From: Mytilisepta virgata
Lineage: Eukaryota > Mollusca > Bivalvia > Mytilida > Mytilidae
Assembly (NCBI GenBank): GCA_028015205.1
Contig: CM051520.1
Coordinates: 38,143,494-38,207,493 of the forward strand
Reading direction: 5' to 3'
Length of the DNA: 64,000 nt
In this document: piece after piece, positions 1-14,400 of the stretch
How positions within the stretch are numbered: position 1 is the stretch's first letter
Layout of the letters: every line of letters begins with the position of its first letter
Position numbers and translations under genes: made by a program
Notes under the pieces: generated by a model
What the model was told of the DNA's origin: nothing
Databases searched by the model: none
The model's input: the letters and a program-made list of their open reading frames with translations, nothing else

Positions 1-339
1 CGGACAAGGCTCACACACAGGAAATACCCCCCGCCCAGCAGAGATTGATAAAATTGATAAAAACAAGATGTCAAAGGTAATTCATGTAATTAGTTATCTC
101 ACCATAATTCCAATACGGTTGTATTGCTGATTCTGATTGGTCGACAACGTGACGTCTGGGATATTTTATCTTCCGATAAATGACTTCCAGTGTATGAATA
201 TGTGACCCTATAAAAGAGTGCCGTATTTAATAGCTCATTTCTTTCTTATTTTTCCGAAAAGTGTAATTATTATGGAATTATGAAATAAAAGAGTTGTTTT
301 CCGCAATTTCTCGGTATATAAACTCGACATATTAAGTAA
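1..339. other. AT-rich flank, no gene recognised
   Basis: No coding exon, RNA gene or clear repeat boundary is visible before the degraded repeat that starts at about 340. Confidence 0.5.
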
Positions 340-1288
340 AAGTTGCGTAGGGTATAATGTCCGTTCTATTCTTGTTCGCGCAACTCCTCTGAACCACAAA
401 GAATCTCAGGAAAGTTCGTAGTTAATAAGGACATACTATGTAGATGTGCATATCGACAGTAGACTTCGATTCCATTTTTTTCTAAGAGTTGTGCCCCTTT
501 GAACTTAGAATTTTGACTATTTAAATATACAACAACCGCCTCGGTGGTCTCGTGCTCGCTCCGAGTGCGAAGGTCGCGGGTCCGATCCCCGGTCAGGTCA
601 AATCAAAGACATTAAAATTGGTATTTACTGCTTCTCCACCAAGCACGCGGCATCTAGGAGTAAGAGCAAAGATCAACTGGTCGGCTCGGAGTCAGTATAA
701 CGTTTCCTGCAGTGGGGTTATATATCTTCCTGTGGACAGTTACCTCGTGGTCTAGCACATAAAAAATCCGGCCGTCAGCGTGTCGTTCTAGTACAAAGCA
801 GGGATCGTATTCATAATCATATTAACATTTACTCGTCCTCATATGCACCTGGTTACCACTGGGCAATAATTCATCTATCCATAATACACTACTGCAACAG
901 TTTGTGAGCGCAACTCCTCTGAAACTACAAAACAGAATTTCATGAAACTTTATAGTTAATAAGGACATACTATGTAGATGTGCATATCGACAGGAAATTA
1001 TGATTCAATGTTTTTTTTTCTAGGAGTCATGCCCCTTTGAACTTAAAATTTTGGCTTAAATATACTACTGCAACACCTTGTCAGCGCAACTCCTCTGAAA
1101 CACACGACAGCATTTCATGAAACTTTATACATAATGAGGACATACTATGTAGATGTGCATATCCACAAGAAGTTGTTATCAGTTTACTTTTGTGGGAGTT
1201 ATGAGTCTTTGAACTTAGGAATCTAGAGAGATTTTGTTTGCCCAGTGACAATGTGGGGGCGTGGAGTATGTGAGCACATAGGTTCTTT
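340..1288 (+). mobile_element. Degraded family-2 (ATACCCCACG type) hairpin element
   Basis: Three decayed copies of the roughly 169-bp unit that makes the large array at 42165-43828 lie at about 369-500, 900-1060 and 1080-1210. Each has GCGCAACTCCTCTGAA, then a 'catgaaacttt' segment, then GGACATACTATGTAGATG. The left edge near 335-350 retains the second arm of the family's 5' hairpin (AGTTGCGTAGGGTATAATG). The right edge at 1250-1288 retains the 3' end: a GGGCGTGGAGTATG inverted-repeat relic, a GTGAGCACA hairpin and the tail GGTTCTTTT. The copy is older than the one at 42098 and is interrupted by a SINE-like insert. It carries no gene. Confidence 0.75.
533..885 (+). mobile_element. tRNA-headed SINE inside the family-2 relic
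   Basis: The left end resembles a tRNA gene with pol III boxes: an A-box-like TGGTCTCGTGC and a B-box-like GGGTCCGATCCCC about 35 bp downstream. The following 280 bp have no counterpart in the neighbouring repeat units, so they are probably the SINE body. It interrupts the host repeat between the 'tttgaactta' end of one unit and the 'ctactgcaacag' start of the next. Possible short flanks (aatatac / aatacac) are too weak to prove a target duplication, and the right edge is approximate. Confidence 0.55.
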
Positions 1289-2145
1289 TATTCAGTTTGT
1301 GAGTGAACTAGTGTCCTTTTTACACCGATAATTAGCTTCATAAACAACCTTTATTACTAGAATAACAATGAAAATTAGGTGATGGCTATTGATGATGAAT
1401 ATCGTCTCTTCTTGAATTGTATACAAAACTCCTTTGGTATTTTTCAAACAGTTAAAAATTCAATACTTCTGTGAAAATGACACTATTGACGGAAATTGTG
1501 CCCATCTTACCCTTCGGGACGGGGCGAACATTCCAAATTGCCGATTCCCACGTTTCCGACCTTTTCTGATCTTGTTTCTTCAAGCCGATTCCCTGTATAC
1601 CGAACTCATATTGCCGACATTTACCCAGAAGACGACAGTGACAAGTGATGCATGTAAATCTAAATATCGAAGTCGTAATAATAATGTAAAATTTGGATTT
1701 TCTCATAATTTCCGGATGAAAATGGTTAATTGGTAAGATGTTTAATGTATAAAGCAATAGTTCTATTTAAAAAATAGTTGTAATATAATGGTGTTAGTCA
1801 AGTGTACCTTGGCTTGATTTCTCCGTTTAAACATTGCTTCAACAACTTAATAAACCGTTTATTCCGCCCATGTGTTATTGCATAGATTCTGCTTGTTTTT
1901 CCAAGTTCAACAGTGAAATAAGTCCTTTTATAAGCAAAACACAAACTAGGGATTTAATATTCAGTTTGGACGTGAACGAAATTACCATGATGCGAAACAG
2001 AAAGCAAGCTTTTGGGTGTTACAATTGAGTATCAACTGAAATTTGATACTCATACATCAGCTATTGGTATAAAGGCATCAAGGCAGTTGAATATTTGTAT
2101 TAAAACGTATTGGGTAGGTTAACCGTCCTTTTATTACTCTTTCAT
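1289..2145. other. Intergenic, no feature recognised
   Basis: The open frames at 1434-1757 overlap on opposite strands and resemble no family. Nothing else is supported. This stretch, together with the LINE scrap that follows, forms the upstream flank of UBE2G1. Confidence 0.4.
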
Positions 2146-2290
2146 AATGTCTAATTTTAATTATTGTCCGGTTGTTTGACATTTTTGTGGAAAATAATAC
2201 CCAAATAATGGACAAAATACAGGAACGCGCTTTGCGCTTTATCTATGAAAATTATGATTGTACCTACGATGTTTTAAATTCCGCGAAAAT
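2146..2290 (+). pseudogene. LINE reverse-transcriptase C-terminal relic
   Basis: Translation in two frames gives YCPVVWHF followed by KNNTQIMDKIQERALRFIYE-type sequence. This is the conserved block near the C-terminus of Jockey/CR1-group LINE polyproteins (usual form: ...PVVWHFCG...KIQERALRF.Y.DY...). A frameshift sits between the W and the 'FVENN' part. Similarity fades by about 2290. The relic lies only about 120 bp upstream of the UBE2G1 start codon, so it may contribute to that gene's 5' flank or UTR. It is too short to assign to a LINE family. Confidence 0.7.
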
Positions 2291-2408
2291 ATTCTCGGAT
2301 GGACAGATTTATCTCCCCTGTCGCTCAGCTGAGAACAAACGATTACACCTGCGCATTATCAACTTCCAGAAGCTGAGTCCGTTGTAGGTTGGGGAAATAT
2401 CTTCTCCG

Positions 2409-2454
2409 ATGGCTAGTGAACAGTCTGCTCTGCTTTTACAGAGGCAGCTACGTG
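2409..2454 (+). CDS. UBE2G1: UBE2G1 coding exon 1
   Basis: This exon encodes [15 protein letters not shown] plus the first base of the Asp16 codon, and ends at a GTGAGA donor. It aligns without gaps to the first 15 residues of the human protein (SALLL-RQL shared). The ATG at 2409 is the only in-frame start giving this N-terminus. Its phase (1 nt left over) matches the next exon exactly. A 5' UTR and promoter must lie just upstream, overlapping or abutting the LINE relic. Confidence 0.92.
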
Positions 2455-5400
2455 GTGAGAATAAAACAATTTAAACGATTTTTTGCTTGGAAGTAGAAGG
2501 AATATAATCAGAACGTTCTCCGTCATTGGGTGAACAAAAGATGAACGTCTGCGCAGATGAATCATACAAAAAGATATAAATTTATAAAACTGTTTTGTAG
2601 AAAAGTCTGCACTCAAGCAAGGATGGGTTCATTATTGGTGAAAAGCGCAGTCAGAGAAAATTGTGCTACCGGGGGAAATATTGGAAAAGGACAAAGTTTT
2701 ATTGCTGTTAGAATTTATCATGCTGCCGCTCCCCCTTTTCTTGTTTTCCACAATGACAGACAAAACATCCAAAACATCCAATATCTGAGCACTTGGGAAT
2801 GATGCCAAGAAAACGAGTTGATTTTCGCATTTTTTTCTCAAATTGACATTTCTGATTAATCCATATAGAATCCATGCTAGAATTAGAAGGCTAACTTTTA
2901 TAAAATAAAAAAAAATGCATACATATCTCTCTATTTAGGCCACACAACATATACGATGCAGTCCGGTAAATCCGCCCATTGAAATCTTTAAATTTGCCAT
3001 TATTGGTATTATCATATCACCTAAATAAATTTTATATAGATCGCTATGAATATGTTGTTGTTTTAACAAAAAACAAACAAAAATAGCACGCAGTTAAACA
3101 AAACATGTGGCTTACCTCCGTTTACATTCTGTTTTCTCATGTCCGGTAAACCCGCCCATGCTTATGGATCCGATGATGGAACGTCGATTTATCAAATATT
3201 TGGTAGGTGGCTAGAACAGATGATATATATTGTATCATGATTCTTGAGTAGAAACGTTCAAAATATTGAAAACAATTCACATTAAACGAAAATTCAATTA
3301 ACAGATGGTATAAAAGTCAATAATAACAGTTAAGAACAGGAAAGGGAATGGAATTAATCCTCAGATACATGTATTCACTTCTCACAAATGTATTCATCAT
3401 CATCTATTGGTATAAAGATAGTACAAAATTTCTGGTGCACCCATCCAGAACATCTGACACATTATTACCAGTCAATAAATTTAATAAAAATATTTAGGTC
3501 CAACTTTGCCACCTACCACAAACAACACAGACAGCAACATCAATTTCAGCAATGCCCGGAGTTTCTTCAATGGGTTGAGCTGCTTTCTGCATTAGCCGCT
3601 TTCCTTTTTAGCTCACCTGGCCTAAAAGGCAATGTGAGCTTTTCTCATCACTTGGCGTCCGTCGTCGTCTGTCGTCGTTAACAATTTTTCAAACATCTTC
3701 TCCTCTGAAACTACTGAATGGATTTGGATAAAACTTAGCATGATTGTTCCTTAGGGTATCCTGCACAAAGTTTATGCTTCAATTTTTGATCCGTCGAAAA
3801 ACATGGCCACTGTTACTAAAAATATAACATAGGTGTCAAACAACAGTTTTTCGCAAATATCTCATAAATCATTAGGTTACGACAAATTCTGCAGGTTGAA
3901 AGAGTTCAGCTACCTGTGTGCTGATTTTCGTGAAAACCTGTCAACTGATGTTAGAGTTATTGCCCTTTTTTGACATTTTTGGCTTTTTTTATGTTATTAT
4001 TTCAAAAATCTTCTCCTCTGAAACTACTGAATGGATTTGGATAAAACTTAGCATGATTGTTCCTTAGGGTATCCTGCACAAACTTTATGCTTCGATTTTT
4101 GATCCAGCGAAAAACATGGCCATTGTTACTAAAAATAGAACATAGGGGTCAAACAACAGTTTTTTGCAAATATCTTAAAAATCGTTATGTTATTATTTAA
4201 AAAATCTTCTTCTCTGAAACTACTATTCAAAATGAAACTTGGTAAGATTGTTCCTTAGGGTATCCTGCAAAAAGTGAATGCTTGGATTTTTGATTGGTCG
4301 AAAAACATGTCCGCCCTTACTAAAAATAGAACATAGGGGTCAAAATGCTGTTTTTTGCTATTTTTTCCTGAATTATAGAAATAAAATGAAGATGAAAGCT
4401 ACTTTCAAGGCAAACATGGTATCCCGAGTTGAATGGTGATGATGAAAGTTTGAAAATGGCTGCAATTTTCCCGCCATTTTTTACACTTGCTCGGATTTCA
4501 ACAATATTTGTTTTTTAAAGTAAACATGGTATCCTTAGTGAATGGTGATGATGAGAATGTTGTATAACAATGATTAAACTTCATAATATGCGAGCTTTTA
4601 ATTGCCATCACTTGGAGTCTGTCATCATCGTTGTTAACAAATTTTCAAACATCTTCTCCTCTGAAACTCAACTTTTTTAACGTACATTCCTGCATGATTT
4701 TGACCATGGTAGGCCTATTGTACTATTGTTAAAGTTTAATTAAAATCATGTGCTGCCTCAAAATACTGACAAATATAATTAAAAAAAAAAAATTTGAACA
4801 TATGCAGTGGTGCTCCAAACTTAAAAGAAAATTTTTGTTACAGATATGAGCAAAAATCTTTACACTTTTTGACACAACTTATTTATTATTGCCATTTTGT
4901 TTTTTAATATTTATTTATCTATAATCTTAACTATTATTTTTTTCTCAAACATACTCCTAAAATCCTCCCATTGACCTTGTTTTAACTCCTTAATAATCAG
5001 TATTGATAAAATTCCATTTGTGCATGGATAAGTCAAATTCTGCTAAATTTATATATGAGGTCTACATATTGTTGCCGGTTGGTAAAAAACACTGTGGCCA
5101 ATGAAAAATCACGAGAATTCCATTTGCCGCCATTTTCTAGCTTACTTTTTGTAATTTCTTTCCCAATCTCCTCGAAACCAAAAATGGTGGCTCGAGATTT
5201 TTATTAAAATTACAGTCTTCGGATGCAGCTGAATAGATCTACATGCGTGCCAGGGACACATGAGTTTGAAAGATGACGTGTCCAGGATGCATGTACGCGC
5301 CTTTGTGAGAACCTTGTGTAAGGAGGCTTGTTAGAATTTTTTTTTTTATCTGGAAGCTTTGCAGGCTTTGGTGTCATTCTCCTTTTCCTTTTGTGACAAA

Positions 5401-8400
5401 AAGGTGTATTCTGTGATGGCTGCACCATAAGGTGGGATAAATCTTTTCCATGGCTTTCTATTAGAGCTTTTTCAGTTATAATTTGTTTCATTGTCTTAAA
5501 AGTATCTGCCTTCTCTTGGAACAATATTTTTACTGTTCTATGTTCTCTTCTTTCCCTTCTCAGTTTTACTTTCTTATCTGATGATTTGTTAATTGATGGA
5601 GGTTCTGTATTAACAGCTGCAGGGTCTTAAGGGAAAACTTAAGGGATCTTAAGGGAAAGACTCTGAAGCCAGACATGATGGTAGATACTGTCAGAGAAGA
5701 TTTATAAGCAGTTGAAATCATACGAGGAAGCAATTTTCTTGTGATAACATTGTTTGGATGTTCATGAAGATATTTGTGAAATTCTACATCAAGGCTACTT
5801 TTAAACGGACTAATATAAAGACGGAAACATCAAGTGGCTAAGACAGTGGCTAGAGTGTGGTGTAGAACAAATAAATGAACATCTTTTTCTTTAGCAGCTT
5901 GAATGATATCACTGGTTATATGTGTAGAATGCCCATTATACAGAAGTATACAAGGTCTAGTGGTAACATGACCATGATGACGGAGGAAGAGTTCCTTCAA
6001 GAAATAGTATTGAATCTGTGAATGAAGTTTTGTCTTCTATGCCTGGAAGACCACCTGAAGTAAAATCTTTTGAAAGTCTCTCTCCTTTAAAAATGATAAA
6101 AGGTGGCCTGGAATGGTTTCACCCAAAGCACTGACAGCCGTAATGATTGTCGTTGTAGCAGAATGACCATGTGTTACAGAATGAGGATTACTTCCTCCAA
6201 CTGACAAAACTTTAGGTGGATTGTGGTAAGGGATATTCCAGACTCATCTACATTCCATATATGGGCAGGTGTATTTGTCATGTCATATTTCTCTAAGATG
6301 GTTTTTAATTCGGCTCCTCAGTGATTGCATCATCCCTTGCCTTCTCTCTCTTCTTTGGTTTCACCATGGTGAGCTCTGGAAGCTTTTTCAAAAAGCTGTA
6401 AAACAGGTGTTTAGTTGGTTGTGTGTCTATTCCAAGGGCTTCACACATACATGTATTAGCTGCTAGATCCATCACCTGCCAACGAGAAAACCCATAACCA
6501 AGATTTGTCATCTGCATGCAATAAGTTGCCAGCTCTTCCTCTTGGGCTTTGGAAAATATGGCGGGAGCACCTTGTTTGACATCTAGACCTTTTGGGTTAG
6601 CCAGGCGATCTCTCAATGTTGTCCTGGCAATACCATGCTCTGCTGCTTTCCTCACTCCCATACCTTTCTTGACATCTTGGTAGGCTTCTCTTAGTCTCTA
6701 ATTTGTTTGATTTTTCCATCTTGCGTGAACAATACTATAGAAAAGAAAATTTATGTAAAATGTAGCATAAATATGTTGTCTATACATATAAATACATTTT
6801 TTTTAGGACAAAACTATACCATTTTCTTTTATTCTATTTCTTCGTAATTGTAATTTACCATATTAATGTTAATTTGGCTTTCCATAGTTTTTTAATTTCA
6901 AATCGAATAGTTCCCCTTTGTATACAAATGACGTAATGTTTTGTACTTTTAAGATTTAAAACTTAAAAGCAATGGATAATGTTCATACATGTATTATTGA
7001 TCAATTTCCAGATTTTAATCAGTCCCGTTCTGATGTCTTTTACTGTGCGAGGTACAAATAAAAACTTTGATAAAATGAACAAATGATATTTTAAATTAAA
7101 TTTTTGTACATTAAACTGCTAAATACACTATTGCTATAGTTTGATTATTGTAAGAGATAGGTTTAAATTGTCAGCTTATCTATATTAATGATGTTTACAA
7201 TGATCGATTTTAATCGAAAATCAGTCAATTTTTAGCTCACCTGGCCCAAAGAGGTACCGGTGAGCTTTTGGCATCCGTCCATCCGTCTGTAAACTTTTAC
7301 ATTTTGATCTTCTCCTCTGAGACCCCTAGGCCAAATGAAACTGAAACTTGGTGAAGCATCTATGGAAGGACCTTTATAAAGTTTGCATATTTCGTCCTGG
7401 TCGGACAACTAATATGGCCGCCATGATGAATTCTTATTTCTGATCGGTCAAAATTTCAAAAATCTTCTCCTCTGAAACCCCTAGGCCAAATGAACTGAAA
7501 CTTGGTGTGAAGCATCTATGGCAGGACCTTTATAAATTTTATATATTTCGTTCCGGTCGGACAACTAATATGGCCGCCATGATGAATTCTTATTTCTGAT
7601 TGGTCAAATTTCAAAAATAAAATTTTCTGAAACCACAAAGCCAAATGAGCTGTAACATGGTATGAAGCATCTGTGGAAGGACCTTTATAAAGTTTGCATA
7701 TTTTGTCCTGGTCGGACAGCTAATATGGCAGCTGTGATGAATTCTTATTTTTGATTGGTCAAAATTTTAAAAATCCCCTCCTGAAACCATATAGCCAAAT
7801 TTACTGATAATTGGTTATGAAACATCTTTGGAAGGTCCATTACAATTTTCACTTGAAATAAAATGGATTGATTGTGGGACTGTCAGGTGAGCGATACAGG
7901 CTCAGTTCTCTTGAGCCTCTTGTTTCATTTCCAGCAACAATCGATTTTCCAAATACTAACGTGAAACTTATGAATCCACCTGTTAAATTTCGATCTAAAG
8001 TATGGAAATACTTTGGATTTAAAATTTTAGATACATATATTGGGTATTTGTCCTGATAACTACATAATACATACAGTGTATCCTATCGTGAAGGAAATAT
8101 ACGATGCATATCGTTTCATGAAAGAAGTGTATCGTTACACCCCTACCTGCAAGTTAACTTTCCCCAACATAATTCCGAAAGTATTGGAATAAGTACGATT
8201 GAATTTATAAATAATAAATACGACATTGTGTATCAGCTAATGCTGACAACCGTCATTTTATTTTAACCAAAAAACGGCCATACTACTTGCAGATCCTGTA
8301 TTTCCAAGTAAGGACAGTTTAGTGTGTAAATGGGGGGTGGGGGGTGGGCACAGCATTAAATAGTCTTAATTACCTTATAAACCTTATAATCGAGTAATTA

Positions 8401-11400
8401 ACACCTTGGCTTTATTTTTTTACTCGGACAATTATATACAATAAACTTGTCAAAGCACAGTAAGATAACTTAATGTTACAGAAATGAGGCTCCATAAAGG
8501 GTTTCATCTATAAAATTCTAGAGGGCATTGAAAGCATTTCCAGGGCACATTCAAAAGAGTAGAGGGCAGCACCATGTGTAAAATGCCTACGTAGACTACT
8601 ATCAAGGGCACAAACTTAGTTTTACTTTATAGACCATAAGTGGATGTACACAACCAGTAGAAGCTGCACACCACTAAATGTGCAAAGCATAAAGTTGAAT
8701 TATACATATTAGGATGCATACAAGCAGGGCCTTCAAGATATGGTTTCCATATAAAAGGTATCTACTTGTAATTAAAAGTTTTTTAGTGTACATGTACACA
8801 GAGAAATTTAATTTGGTTACTTCTGAAATAACCTGACATTTTTTATCATTTAAAACAACAGATGAAATTTAAAATGTAAAAAAAAAAATCCCTATTCCTC
8901 ATCGTGCCAAAAAATTCTATTTGGAAAAGCTCAGAAGTATCCCTGGAAGCATTTTGCTTTGTATGTTTACAGTGAGGGAAACAAATTTTTACTTTAGTAA
9001 TTTACCATGGTTTATGTTAACTTATGTATTTTAGATATGATAAAGAATCCTATGCCAGGGTTCTCGGCAGGATTAGTGGATGATGAGGACATATATAAAT
9101 GGGAAGTAGTTATTTATGGTCCTCCAGATACACCGCTGTAAGTTTTATATAAGATTCGCTGGATAAATCTATGCAAATATTTCTAGGTTACGTGTATGCT
9201 GTGGCAAAATAAAAAAAATAGATATTTGTTTAGAGTTTGTCTAGTTATGTGTGATACCATAGAAACACTGCTAAAAGTTTAATACCAAGTTTCATGGTGG
9301 TCATCAAGACAATGTGTTAGTTGTACTGGGTTATATAAAATACTAGTTGTCTGTGTCTTTCAGCTACTGTTGTAAATTTAACTGATATAGATGGAGTACA
9401 TTGGTTCCCTGGTATTCAAAATATTGGTATATTGATAGTTCTTGGTGGGTACATGCCAGTCTGACACTTGTCTCTGGACCTTGACCTCAATTTCATGGTT
9501 GAGTGGTTTTCATCCCAGTTTTTTATTATGTCCATTTTTCAGCAACTGTAATAGCTAGACCCACCATGTATGGTCTATTGATAGTTTTTGGTGGGTACAT
9601 GCCAGCCTGACACTTGTCTTTGGACCTTGACCTCAATTTCATGGTTGAGTGACTTTCATCCCAGTTTTTTTATTATGTCCATTTTTCAGCAACTGTAATA
9701 CATAGACCCACCATGTTTGATGTATAACATTTGATGTATAGATAGTTCTTAGGTGACAGACCACCTGCCTGTGGAGTTTGACCTCAATTTCATGCTTGAT
9801 TGACTTTGTCACATTTTCGAGATTAGGTCCATTTCTCAGCAACTTTAATAACTAGACCCACCATATTTGGTCAAGAGATAGTTCTTGGTGGGTACATGTT
9901 GGTCTAACCTGTCAGCTGAACTTGACCTGAATTTCAACCTTTAGTGACTTAATATACATTTTCAAGATTTACTCTATTTCTCAGCAACTGTACTACATTT
10001 GTAACTAGACCCATAATATTAGGTTGATAGAAGTTCTTAGTATATACCAATTTAACATCTGACACCTTACCTTTGACCTCTATTTCATGTTTGACTGTCT
10101 TGTTTCAGGTTTAGGGATAATATCTATTTCTCAGTAACTGCAATACATAGACCAACCATATTTGGTCTATAGATAGTGCTTGGTGGGTAAATACCAGTCT
10201 GAGACCTGTCAGCTCACATTGGACACAGTTTTAGGCTTGAATGACATGCATGAAATTTTTGGGCACATTATCGACTGACCATAACTATTTCTTTTAACAC
10301 ATTTTCTTTTGACTTGCAATGTCGGGTATCAGACAATTATTCTGTGTCCATGTGCATACTCAGGCAAGACATGTAGTGTGTCCACTCTTATTTAGAAATA
10401 TCTATTCTTTATTGCAACACTAATTTTCAATGATTACTCCTCAGTGTTATGTACAATGTAAAGTGCAAAAGATCATATGTCAACAAAAAAAGAATTATTT
10501 TTGCAGACAATAGTGACTTAATATGGAATGCAGTTTCCATTGTGGTTTCCTATTTCATACAAGTCAAGTTTGCTGGACATTTTCCAAAATTTTGGAAAAA
10601 TTGATATCCTACCCTGAACTATTTGATCCTAGATAGACAGTTAGCATGGTCATCATGGCAGATTCTGATTGGTCCAGTTATCTCTTCAAAGCTTCTTAGT
10701 TAAATGAACATTTTATGAGCAATTTGTAGAAAAGTCTCTCGTTTTTTAAGCTCACCTTGCCAAAGGCAATGTGAGCTTTTTTCATCACTTGGCGTCCGTC
10801 GTCCATCAGTCTGTAAACTTTTACATTTTCATCTTTTCCTCTGAAATCCCTGGACCTATTAAACTGAAACTTGGCCTGTAGCTTCTATGGAAGATCCTTT
10901 ACAAAATTTGCATAAGTCATCCCGGTCCGTGAAACAAAATGGCCGCTATGAGCATTTACATGTTTTGGTTGGTCGAAATATAAAACTTCTTCTCCTCTGA
11001 AATGGTAAAGCCAAATGAACTGATTTTTGATATGGAGCATCTATGCAAGGTCCTTTACAAACTTTGCATAAATCAACGCGGTCCGTGAAACAAAATGGCC
11101 ATCATGAACATTTACATGTTCTGATTTTCGAAATTTAAAACTTCTTCTCCTCTGAAACTGTAAAGCCAAATGAACTGATTTTTGGTATGGATCATCTATG
11201 GAAGGTCCTTTACAAAGTTTGCATAAATCAACGCGGTCCGCAAAACAAAATGGCCGCCATGAGCATTTACATGTTCTGATTGGTCGAAATTTAAAACTTC
11301 TCCTCTGAAACCGTAAAGCCAAATGAACTGATTTTTTAGCTCACCTGGCTATGCCAGGGTGAGCTTTTGCCATCACTTTGCGTCCGTCGTCCGCCGTCCG

Positions 11401-14400
11401 TCCGTCCGTTGTAAATTTTTCATTAAAAAATCTTCTCCTCTGAAACCGCTGGGCCGATTGGTTTGAAACTTAATAGGAATGATCTATAACATGTCTTCTA
11501 CAAATGATCCTCAATTTATTTTGATCTGACATAAAACATGGCTGTCGTAGCTAAAAATAGAATATAGGGGTGCATGTGTTGTTTTTGGCTTATAACTTAA
11601 AAACCGTTACAGATATCAAAAATCTGACGGGGTAAAATTGATAAGCATATAAAGATCTACCTACCCTAGAATTTTGAAGGAAATCCCAAAACCCATTTAG
11701 GAGTTATTGCCCTTTTTTCTTCAAATTTTCAAAATTTAACATTTTTCGTCATTTATCTCCAAAACTATTTGAGATAGAAGTGAAATGTAAATTTGATTTA
11801 TTTGGATAAATTTTGTAAACATGAACTTATTCAACACAATGCCATGCATGGAACTGTGTTGTCTTGTTTTACATTAATCATGTGTTAATGCATTAATATG
11901 CAGAAAAACTCACTCAAGTTAGTGAGTAAAGTCCAAAAGCATGCATCATTCTTTTTGATGATTACCGGTATGTTGAAATGCATTGTTTTATTTGGAAAGA
12001 ATATTTACTCTTTCAAAAATCACTTTTGTGTTTAATCCAAACAGTTGATTTATTTTGCAGTGAAGGTGGTGTGTTCAAAGCTCATTTAACATTTCCTAGA
12101 GAATATCCACAGAAACCTCCAAAAATGCAGTTTTTGTCAGAAATGTGGCATCCAAACAGTAAGTTGTAAATTTTATGTATTATTAATTGAATAAAAAATT
12201 ATTTTGAAAATAAGGATATACCCGGGTATAATATTTGTACAGTGTTGGAAAATATACATTTTATTTGAACGAGCCTTAATGCAAATAAAATTTATTTTCC
12301 AAAAGTACATAAGAATTATCCTATTATCTTTTATTTTAAAAAGTCATGAAAATGGTAAATTTCTAGCTTATTTTAAAAGGATGTTTTTGGCACATTATCT
12401 AGAGAGAACATAAACAATGTGAACCAGAACACAATACAAACTTTCATTACGACTGAAGACAAAGGTACAAGATGATATTATGCTACTTTATGAATATTGA
12501 AAAAAAATATTTGGCTAGTAAATAGGCCAGTTGCAGGATGATTTGTAATAGTCAAAGAAACATTCCACATATACCAAAACATATACAGTAGAGTTCATAT
12601 ATAATGTACAGGCTTATAATGAAGTCAAGATAAATCCCCGGTCCCATTGCTATTTAAACAGTGTATTTTTTTAGGCTTAATACAAATTCTAATTACGTCA
12701 TATAACTTCCGGTCTTAGATGAGATAGTACTGCGCAACTGTAACCTCACTTCTCATGAAACTTAATGAAGTGTTAGATCATTACAATGTATATGGAGATG
12801 TGCATATTGTCAGGAATTTCTGTTTGGACAAAAATGTAAAAGATATGGCTGTTTGGACTTATTTGGCATTTTTAATCAAAAGTTCGTTCCATGTGTTGTC
12901 TGCAACTCCATCTACCTTCGCCTCAATGAAGTTGAAGGGGACTAATGGAGTACCCCCAGCGTAAGTGTCCCCGTCCACAGCCAGTTCTCAGCTAATAGTT
13001 GACATAGGGTCATTTATTTTTGTGTACAGGTGCATGTACAAGAGACTGACCATGTGACATTAAATTTAGATCACATGACCCATATTGCACGGTTGAATGG
13101 CTTTGAAATTTTGTGTCAAAAATAAGTTTTAACTTTCAAAGTGACCTACAATCATATTACTTGGTTTATGTGTGCATTTCGGAGAGTTACACAGCCTCCC
13201 ACCAAAATTAGGTCACTCTGACAGATCTACTTATCGTACTTCATTGACTTGGGTTAAGTTGTACATCTGAGTACAGTTCTCTGATACCACACGACCTACA
13301 ATCATATTACTTGGTGTTAGGGTGCATCCCTTGGAGTAACATAGCCTCCCACCAAAATTAGGACACTCTGACCTACACATCGCGCTTCATTGACTTAGTT
13401 TTATGTCCGAGTTCAGTTCTCTGATACCAAGGGGTCTACAATCATATAACTAGGTGTCAGGGTGCATATCAGGTTGTAACACGGCCTCCTACCATAATTA
13501 GGTCACTCTGACCTATTTATTGCCCTTCATTAACTTAGGTTAAGTTTTATGTCCGAGTTCAGTTCTCCGATACGAAGCGACCTACAACTATATTACTTGG
13601 TGTGAGGATCATCTTGGGGAGTAATGCAGCCTCCCACCAATAACACTTCATTTACTTAGGTTAAGTTTTACGTTGGAGTTCAGTTCTCTGATATCAAGCA
13701 ACCTGCAATCATATAACTTGGTGTCAGCGTGCATCTCAGAGAGTAACACAGCCTCCCACCAAAATTAGGTCACTCTGACTTGCTTATTGCGCTTCGTTGC
13801 CTTAGGTTAAGTTTTTTGTCCTAGTTCAGTTCTCCGATACCAAGCAACCAAAAATCATATTACTTGCTGTAAAGGTGCATCTCGGGGAAACTACAAAGCC
13901 ACACACCAAAATTAGTGGGGGAACGAGGCGAACTTTGTTATCGTAGAATTCTGTTATATATATATTATGTTCATTGTACTATTTTAAATTTCATATTATG
14001 CACATAAGTTCTGGAAAAACAATTTCCTGTTTTGAATTCCAGTTGGGCCTGATGGATATGTGTGTATATCTATTCTACATGAACCTGGTGATGACAAGTG
14101 GGGATATGAGTCTGCATCAGAACGATGGCTACCAGTTCATACAGTAGAGACAATTCTTATTAGTGTAATATCAATGCTTGCAGATCCTAATGACGAATCA
14201 CCTGCCAACGTAGATGCTGCAGTAAGGAATGTTTAAGTCTTCGTCTGCTAAAAAAAATTTCACTGCATGCTCATGTTCAAGGGTCCAATAAGTATTATAT
14301 TTAGTTCTTTCTTTTTAGCTCACCTGGCCCAAAGGGTGAGCTGTTGCCATCACTTTCCGCACATTGTTGTCATAAACTTATATAGATCCAAAAGGCCATG

